Part shown: one piece after another, positions 57,581-64,000 of the stretch
Layout of the letters: each line of letters opens with the position of its first letter
How positions within the stretch are numbered: position 1 is the stretch's first letter
NCBI GenBank assembly: GCA_030710605.1
Contig: CP092865.1
Coordinates: 135,425,500-135,489,499 of the forward strand
Direction: 5' to 3'
Origin: Cordylochernes scorpioides
Lineage: Eukaryota > Arthropoda > Arachnida > Pseudoscorpiones > Chernetidae
DNA: 64,000 bases
Position numbers and translations under genes: made by a program
Notes under the pieces: model-generated
What the model was told of the DNA's origin: nothing
Database searches by the model: none
Seen by the model: the letters and a program-made list of their open reading frames with translations, nothing else

Positions 57581-58337
57581 GTATTGATTCCCATATTATA
57601 CCACATGTTTTATTGTGACTTCATAGTTACATTTTAAACTAAATAGAAGAACATGGAAGTTTTAGTACATATTTAGATTAATTCAGCAAAATATATTGAG
57701 AAAATTATTTTCAGGATTTCCCTTGCATATTTATCCATTTAAAAAAAACCTTAAAAGATTGCCCAGAAATTAGGGGAGTACTGCTACCTATAATAATAAT
57801 TGTAATTGATAATTTATATAATAAAATATTATTACTCAAATATGTTTTATTTGACATTTTTTACTTTAATTTAAAATATACATTCAAATTTTTTTTGGAA
57901 AAAATAATTAAACCCACACACTACATTTTAAAAAATGAACCAAGATCTAAAATTTCAATTCCACATGCAAAAATGGCTCGTATTCCTTTTAGTATAGAGA
58001 GCTCACTGATTAATAATTCTGTGAAATATTTTAAAAACTCACAGCTTCTTTAATATTCTATATAAATATTTCAATTTTTTTGAAAATTTTCTTGAGATTA
58101 ATAGCAATATGTAAATTTTTAATATTCTAATATTAATAAAATGCAATGGGAGGAAAATAATATTGCAAAAGATATATATAGCTAAACATATTTTTCTAAT
58201 TTTTTTTGTTTACTAGAAATTGAAAAAAAAAAAAAAAAAAAACTTTCTTATATATTTACAATTTTTACACTATTAATAAAATATTAATTTTCAAAAAATC
58301 AATATTTTGTTTACTAAATTAATTTTTATATAATTAA

Positions 58338-58430
58338 AAAAATTCAATTATTCAATTTAAAAAAAATTCAATTATTCAATTTAAAAAAAATTCAATTATT
58401 CAATTTAAAAAAATTCAATTATTCAATAAA
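58338..58430. repeat. 24-bp AT-rich tandem repeat (about 4 copies)
   Basis: The unit is about ttcaattattcaatttaaaa. A run of 20 or so A lies just before at 58222-58242. Confidence 0.8.
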
Positions 58431-58675
58431 AAAACAGATTATTTGACTATTGACCACCATATTGAATACATTTATTGTTTGTAAACACAACCATCATAAA
58501 CAAATAGGCAGTAGCTTATATATAGTTAAATAAAAAAAAAAATAATTTTAAAATATTTTTTAGGTTAGTTATAGGTTAAATTATTAATGAGAGGGCATCT
58601 TTTAAATAGAGACAATAGGGTAAGCACTTTTTTATATAGCAAAGTAAGAGCACATGTGCTGACCTTGTTTTGCAG

Positions 58676-58777
58676 GATCCGGTGCCTGCTTCTGTGCCTG
58701 TGAAGGATCCGCGGTCTCAGTTTTCTACCATCTGGCCCCGGACTCCACCAGCAGATCTTCCAGTTCCCAGATTTAAG
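58676..58777 (+). CDS. SETD1: SETD1 exon 2, linker before the RRM
   Basis: This exon encodes 34 residues: DPVPASVPVKDPRSQFSTIW, then PRTPPADLPVPRFK. The DPR and LPVPRFK parts match SETD1 just before the RRM (DPR...LPVPKFK). It is 102 nt, phase 0 at both ends. The acceptor is tgttttgcag, the donor gtgggt. It joins in frame to the first coding exon 22.8 kb upstream and to the RRM exon after a 67-nt intron. Confidence 0.88.
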
Positions 58778-58844
58778 GTGGGTGAGGAGGTCCCTAGTGT
58801 GGTGATGGTATAGCACTATACCTCCTGGCTACTGGTTATTGCAG
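58778..58844 (+). other. 67-nt intron
   Basis: From gtgggt to ttattgcag. It is the only compact intron in either SETD1 piece. Confidence 0.85.
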
Positions 58845-59115
58845 ATTGACCAGCACTACGTGGGATCCCCACCTCCAGTCCAAGTCACCATCACCAACCT
58901 CAACGACAATGTCAACAAGCAGTTCTTGTGGGACATGCTCAAGAAGTTTGGTCAAGTGGAGGAATACGAGATCTACCTCCACCCGGAGAGCAAGAAACAT
59001 CTGGGGTTAGCCCACGTCACCTTCACTTCTGCCAAGTCTGCTCGACTCTTTGTGGAGAAGACCAACAAGACCACAGTGATGGGAAACCAAGTTTCAGTCT
59101 TCCTGGACCCATTTG
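58845..59115 (+). CDS. SETD1: SETD1 RRM exon
   Basis: This exon encodes IDQHYVGSPPP and then an RNA-recognition-motif domain: an RNP2-like VTITNL, the FLWDMLKKFGQVEEYEIYLH segment, an RNP1-like HLGLAHVTF, and the end VMGNQVSVFLDPFG. The arrangement matches SETD1A/B and Set1, whose RRM lies near the N-terminus. Homology to human SETD1B is plain (IDEFYVG; LNDN; EVE.Y...P..KKHLG). The exon is 271 nt and ends after the first base of a Gly codon, with donor gtaagt at 59116. Continuing the frame into the intron gives only a few more residues before a stop. The remaining exons lie beyond the window. Confidence 0.93.
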
Positions 59116-59209
59116 GTAAGTCACATCCCAGCCTTTCACAAGGAGCAGTAGTTTGAACTACTACAAGATTGTCCCAAAAGTTCGTAAACACTTGCAAAAA
59201 ATTGAAATA

Positions 59210-59350
59210 CAGTAAAACCTCCCTGTAAAGGACACCAAATTGCAGAGCCAAAGTGTCCTTTAGGGAGAGGTGTCCTCTTACCAGAGAGTTGCTAAATTGT
59301 AAAAATAATAATTTTGCAAATGAAAACTGTCCTTTGTGGAGAGGAATCTG
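59210..59350. mobile_element. MITE, CAGTAGAACCTCC family (right end lost)
   Basis: Begins cagtaaaacctccctgtaaa and runs through the standard blocks up to 'gtggagaggaatctgc'. Confidence 0.75.
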
Positions 59351-60355
59351 CTAAAGGGTACCAATATTATTCAATGTAATGTATAATGTCTTTGTATTAT
59401 GTATAAAGTAATTGTATTATGTTTCGCCATAATAATATTATTCGCCAAGTAATAAGAAAAACAAAATTTTGGGTCAACCTTATAGAAAAGTCTCACATCC
59501 CAATTTGGCATCAAGGATCAGTAGCTTAAACTACTAGAAGAAATTTGATTCACCTAGCATTGATGTCATGCATACAACTTTGGTCAGAAGAAAAACAAGA
59601 TAAAATTCCTCTGTTAAAATAGAATTTAAAACATTTGTGTAGTTAATGGCAGAGTATACACTTGTCAAACATAAAGCCCAATCTGATCCCCTATTTTGTC
59701 CATGTTCAGCCATATTTACCAGTTTTCTGCTGGATTGCTAGTCAACACATGTGGATGGAGAGACGTTTCTGCACATTTTATAATGAAAACTTTTACCTTT
59801 TCCCCACCCCAGGAACTTTCGCCCCTCTTTTTCTCCTTAATTACAGCTTATTTCAGATAATTAGTTAAGTGCATGCAAGATGTATTTATTGGGTGGTGAT
59901 ATATATTTTGCTCATTTGAATTCACAAACACACTCTATAAGGAAATCTTTTTGAATTTAAGCACATCGTGTTACTCTTTCTCTCTGTATACTTGTTTAAC
60001 TCCTTTATACTTCTCGTGTACTTGCATTCCTCTTGTAAACTTTTTTTTCCTCTGTAAACTACATTTTTGGCTACTTCTTGTCTACTTAACACCTTAATTT
60101 CTCCATTTGAAACATATGAATTTATGTGAAAAAATAGTACAAATGTGATATTGTACTGGGATAAGGTGCATAAAAGAAGGTGCCTTTTTCATAAAATATG
60201 AATTTATGTTAAACTATTTTGAAAGTAATTGCCATGGTGCAATATATTGGAAGGTTTTAAATGGTTGTAGAGATAGCTCCTCTATTACACATTTTCAGGA
60301 TACAACGACATAGGGTTTATGCTGGTTGGTCATCGCAAGAGCTTGTATCAGCAAT

Positions 60356-60412
60356 TTGTTGTTTCTTATCCCCTTGTGTAAAGACTACACAAATTCCATG
60401 AGTTCAATCAAC
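60356..60412 (-). mobile_element. Tail fragment of the RNase H retrotransposon
   Basis: 'ttgttgtttcttatcccctt' to 'attccatgagttca' matches the last codons and tail of the element at 1791-3340 on the minus strand. A short second-family foldback fragment follows at about 60580-60690. Confidence 0.75.
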
Positions 60413-61087
60413 AGTTTATTCATTTAATATGACGAAACTGGGCGCTTCTTGCCTCATTACTTCTAATTACATAATACATTGGAAAAATATAAAACATGTT
60501 TTTTTTACTCTGCCTCACCTTGACTTGTATACTTGTAAGAATAGAAGCAATTTAGCTCTTTTTTTCTTAAGTTAAACAATTTTCCTATAGGACAGTACCA
60601 TTGCAATGATAAAAATATCGGGAGCGCCTCTGGCTCATCAGTGGTGAACTTTCCCTGCAGTATCACCAAATTTATCTCAAAACTGCTCTTCTATTTTATT
60701 GGACTGTTTTCTTATTTAGACTGTGATTTCTTTGTAAGGCATTTTTAGGGATTTATATGTTATGATTTATTAATTTGTTGTTGAAAAAGATAGAATTGGA
60801 GGTGCAGTCGTGAAAAATAAGAAATAAATTATTTACTTATATATATCAAGTAGTTTTTATTTTGAATTACCTGAAGCAAATTACACATAAAATTATTTTT
60901 CACAGTGATATAGAATTTATAAAATGAATTCTATATTCGTGAATTAAAAAATAGGTAGCTTAACTATACATATTTACAACAAATATTCAAAGTGTTCTAA
61001 ATCTATGGTAAAAAAATGTAGAACAGTCAATGAATGAAAATAAAATATATGTTTTTAAAAAATAAAATAATTGCATTTTAGATTATA

Positions 61088-61565
61088 TCTATATTAATAA
61101 AATGCAAATTTCATAAGTGTTGTTCACTAAAAACTTTCGTTACAATGCATCAATTTCGACCAAATTTTCAACATTTATGTAAAACGAGATGGAGCAGGTT
61201 TTGCTTAACATCAAAATATTTTTCCTAACTTTAACATGCGTAACTTCGCTGTTATCGATTAAATACAAAAAAATCAACAGAGTTAATTTTATTTATATAT
61301 AAATACAAAAAAAAAAATCAGCAATTCATTCAACTCAATCTAAAAAAATATTCAAAACAAGCAATTTTAAGATAACACCATATGTAAAACAGTCGGCCAA
61401 GAAACAACAACGATATTACATCTTTCTCACATATTCACACACAATCTTGATTAATAATTAAAACTAATCTTTAACATTGTTTATTATACTTCATAATATA
61501 TAATATTCGTTAGGCAAACTTTCACTCGGATAAAACCCGGGCGAAGCCGGGTACACATCCGCTAG
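61088..61565 (+). mobile_element. Non-autonomous Helitron, 478 bp
   Basis: It starts TCTATATTAATAAAATGC after A. It ends acccgggcgaagccgggt (hairpin), then catccgCTAG before T. No coding sequence. It shares its last 60 bp with the copy ending at 63624. Confidence 0.75.
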
Positions 61566-62024
61566 TAATATATATATATATATATTTGGGCAATCTAAAT
61601 TGACAATTTATTAGTCTATTGTCCCCCCAGTAGGTTGCTGAACTTTTCTATGATGTGAAGTGCTTAGAATAGGTCTGCTCTTTGGTTCTGTACCATCTCA
61701 GATAGGGTCAGTCCAATGTATTTGAGATGGAGTAATGGAGTTTTCCTCATTTCTTACCATACTCAGTAGACAGAGAAATAAACTATTAGCATAAATTTTC
61801 TTTCTCAAATAAAATATACTTTCTGCTTCCCATACTGGGATTCCCATATTGGGATTGCTTGGCTCATTGGTAGTCTTCCTTCTTCTTTCTTATCTCCACA
61901 CTGGGTGAAGTAGAATGCGTCTGCCTTTGTCATTAAGACTGGGAGCATACCAAGTGGCAGGCTGACTTAGCTCCAAAAGAAATGGCCGCCTCTGACACGA
62001 GGAACAGACGCCATGTGCAGCCGC

Positions 62025-62190
62025 TCATAACATGGAGTACAAACACTGCTCATCCTGTATCCCTGGAACATAAGCCCTTACAGGGTACTATCAGCCGGGC
62101 CAGCTGAGCACAGGTTTTTTAGTGAGCTTGTTACTGCTCCCCCTCCTCCTTTTTCATTCGGGCTTGGGACTGGCAAAGGCAGAGTTTCAT
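62025..62190 (-). repeat. Dispersed repeat related to 30140-30350
   Basis: The reverse complement matches 'gccagtcccaagcccg', 'aaaaaggaggaggggg' and 'tccagggatacaggatgagc'. 61566-62024 contains an (AT)n run and unassigned sequence. Confidence 0.6.
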
Positions 62191-62724
62191 TGGTAGTGAG
62201 CCCACCCAGCGGTTTTGCTATTTTATTTTAAAAAGTATCTTACACAACCAAAATAGTTTGAATTTCTTAAAAAAATTATTTAGGTAACCTAGGCTCTTGG
62301 AGCTACCCAATCTTATTTACAACAATTAATCAAACAGGTACATTGAGCATTATCTTCAGTGCGCCTTAAAAGTAATGTAGTACACTCAATAGGTATTTCT
62401 AACTTGCATTATTCTTTTTTTTTTAAACATATTTCAACCATTTCTTGAATTTGATTTTTTTTTTTGTTTTTCCTTGATAGCCATCAAATTTTTATCATTA
62501 TGCAATGAATATTTAATATGAAAATTTCATTTTTTAAAAAATCAGAGTAACTTCTCAAACATGGTGTACATTGTCTCGCAAGATTTCAATAAGCATTTGC
62601 TAGGCCTCAATGGCCAGGATGATCTCACCATTACCTCTTGATGGTGGTTTGCCATTAGGATGATGCTGTATTAGCAAAAGAATTGTAATATTATGGCTAC
62701 AATATAGGCTGGCATACAAATGAT

Positions 62725-63850
62725 AAGGTACAATTTGGATTATAATAAGGCACAATTTGGATTATCTATCTATATATATATATATATAATTGAATGTCTG
62801 TCTGTACTCTATAGATTCAAAAACCATTCATCCAATCGCCGTGAAATTTTGGGATATTATTAGGTATATCCCCGGGAAGGTTTTTGAAAAATAATTTCTT
62901 GAATATCCCGAATATCCTTAGAGTTATTTGCAGATTTGTATATTTAACTCGCAAGCAGCGACGATGATAACAAGTTTTCATCTATACTTTTTATTATCAC
63001 TAAGTTTATTATCTTAAAGATTATTTATCAAAAGTAAGATTTTCTACCTATTAATTGCGCACAAGTCAAAGCTAGTTTTATCATTTATCTACAACATATA
63101 TATTGGGAGAATAGATAAAATGATGATTTTGTAATGTAGAAAATTAGGAAAGACAAAATTCAGGATGACACGTCAATTTATTTGAGACAAGAATAATGAT
63201 AATTAATATTGATTTTATTCAACTTATCGAGTATTTTTCAAGGGACCGGGAAAAAATGTTCACTCTATCGAGAGATTCAAATTTACGAGTTTCAAATTAT
63301 CAAAATATATCTATTATTTTTAACTTATGTTATATTCAAATGACATTTATGTAGGAATAATTTTATTGTTAATTTTCATTTTGATGTATTGTATACATTT
63401 GATCATTAATATATTATTATTTAGGTATTAAAACTGCCTTTTTGTTCAAAGACAGCAACGTTTGAATGGGTACAGCTAGGTGGAGCAGATAATCAAACAT
63501 AAAGTTATCTTGCCAAGTATAGATTCAGTAGGGATTAGGTGTTTTCTAGAATTGTTTTAACTAATGTTCGTTAGGTAAACTCTCACTAGGGTAAAACCCG
63601 GGCGAAGCCGGGTACATCCGCTAGTAGATTACAAACACAAGATAATAAGACCAAATCTAAATAGTAATAAAGCACAATTTGGATTATAGATTATAATACA
63701 AGAAAATAAGACCTAATCCAAATAATTTATTAGTGTGTGACATTTCGGCAACAACATTGTCACCATTCTTTTGTCTGATGATGGTGACAATGTTGTTACC
63801 GAAACGTGACACACTAATAAATTATTTGGATTAGGTCTTATTTTCTTGTA
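62725..63850. repeat. Foldback elements split by a Helitron
   Basis: The left piece ends 'aaggcacaatttggatta' at 62764. The right piece resumes 'tagattacaaacacaagataataagacc' at 63625. A further foldback copy (about 63670-63850) of the 'agaaaataagacctaatcc' subfamily is nested in it; its plus-strand core has GTG in place of GTC, which should block cleavage. Confidence 0.75.
62765..63624 (+). mobile_element. Non-autonomous Helitron, 860 bp, with clear empty site
   Basis: It starts TCTATCTATATATA and ends with the hairpin cccgggcgaagccgggt, then acatccgCTAG. Removing it rejoins ggatta and tagatta into the usual foldback sequence, which fixes both ends and shows A|T insertion without duplication, as Helitrons do. 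The start includes 'tgtctgtctgtactctatag'. No open frame is seen. Confidence 0.8.
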
Positions 63851-64000
63851 TCAAATCTAAATAGATAAATAGTGTGTGACATTTCTGTAACAACGTGTAA
63901 CTAGCTTCCACCAGTTTTATTTTGATTCCTTGGAATCTTGTTATAACAGCAACTTATATAATATTTTTAAAATTATAATTGTCTTAAGTGATGATAGCAA

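Larger units (their letters stand above)
35827..58675 (+). other. 22.8-kb first intron of SETD1
   Basis: It runs from gtaagt to tgttttgcag. It is packed with the elements listed separately. 35827-37074 is AT-rich and without recognised features, apart from a second-family foldback trace near 36740-36790. Confidence 0.8.
59116..64000 (+). other. SETD1 intron, running out of the window
   Basis: It starts gtaagtcac. No further SETD1 exon is seen up to the window end. 59351-60355 and 60691-61087 hold no recognised element. Confidence 0.7.

Noticed and set aside
63735..63790. Active hammerhead at 63765
   Set aside because: The cleavage triplet is GTG; G at that position is not tolerated by hammerheads.

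Overview
The window is animal nuclear DNA: AT-rich, intron-rich and dominated by transposable elements. The only host gene recognised is SETD1/Set1, the H3K4 methyltransferase of COMPASS. It appears as two separate pieces, both on the + strand. Arthropod-like SETD1 residues (an RRM ending VFLDPFG) and an RNase H retrotransposon of a type common in arachnids suggest an arthropod, perhaps a chelicerate. That assignment is inference.

Layout. 1-18960 holds the 3' end of a SETD1 gene: an n-SET exon (634-759), a 16.6-kb intron, a SET exon (17389-17646) and a last SET/post-SET exon (18178-18351) with its 3' UTR. The large intron is almost filled by about 200 copies of a 71-bp repeat. Each copy carries the intron's own 3' splice site and the start of the SET exon, plus a GTGAGT donor-like site. 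A 5'-truncated retrotransposon sits inside the array. 19000-30723 is intergenic: SINE copies, foldback elements, an 88-bp tandem array, a hAT-like element carrying heat-shock-type promoter motifs, mariner remnants and a Helitron with a tRNA-Thr-like insert. 30724-30823 is exactly 100 N, a scaffold gap, with unrelated retroelement fragments on its two sides. 35692-59115 holds the 5' end of a SETD1 gene: first coding exon, a 22.8-kb intron full of transposons, then two exons encoding the RRM. The gene continues past the window.

The 3' half of SETD1 therefore lies upstream of the 5' half, with an assembly gap between them. Either two SETD1 genes are in tandem, or the two contigs were scaffolded in the wrong order. 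If the order is wrong, both pieces are one gene.

The repeat families are: a tRNA-derived SINE; a TA-flanked MITE with ends CAGTAGAACCTCC, one copy of which has grown into a 71-bp tandem array; a foldback family whose arms carry hammerhead-ribozyme-like cores on both strands; a second foldback family; Helitrons with CTAG ends; Tc1/mariner remnants; and non-LTR and Gypsy fragments. The most unusual features are the intronic array built from a splice acceptor, the paired hammerhead-like motifs, and the hAT-like element with heat-shock elements.
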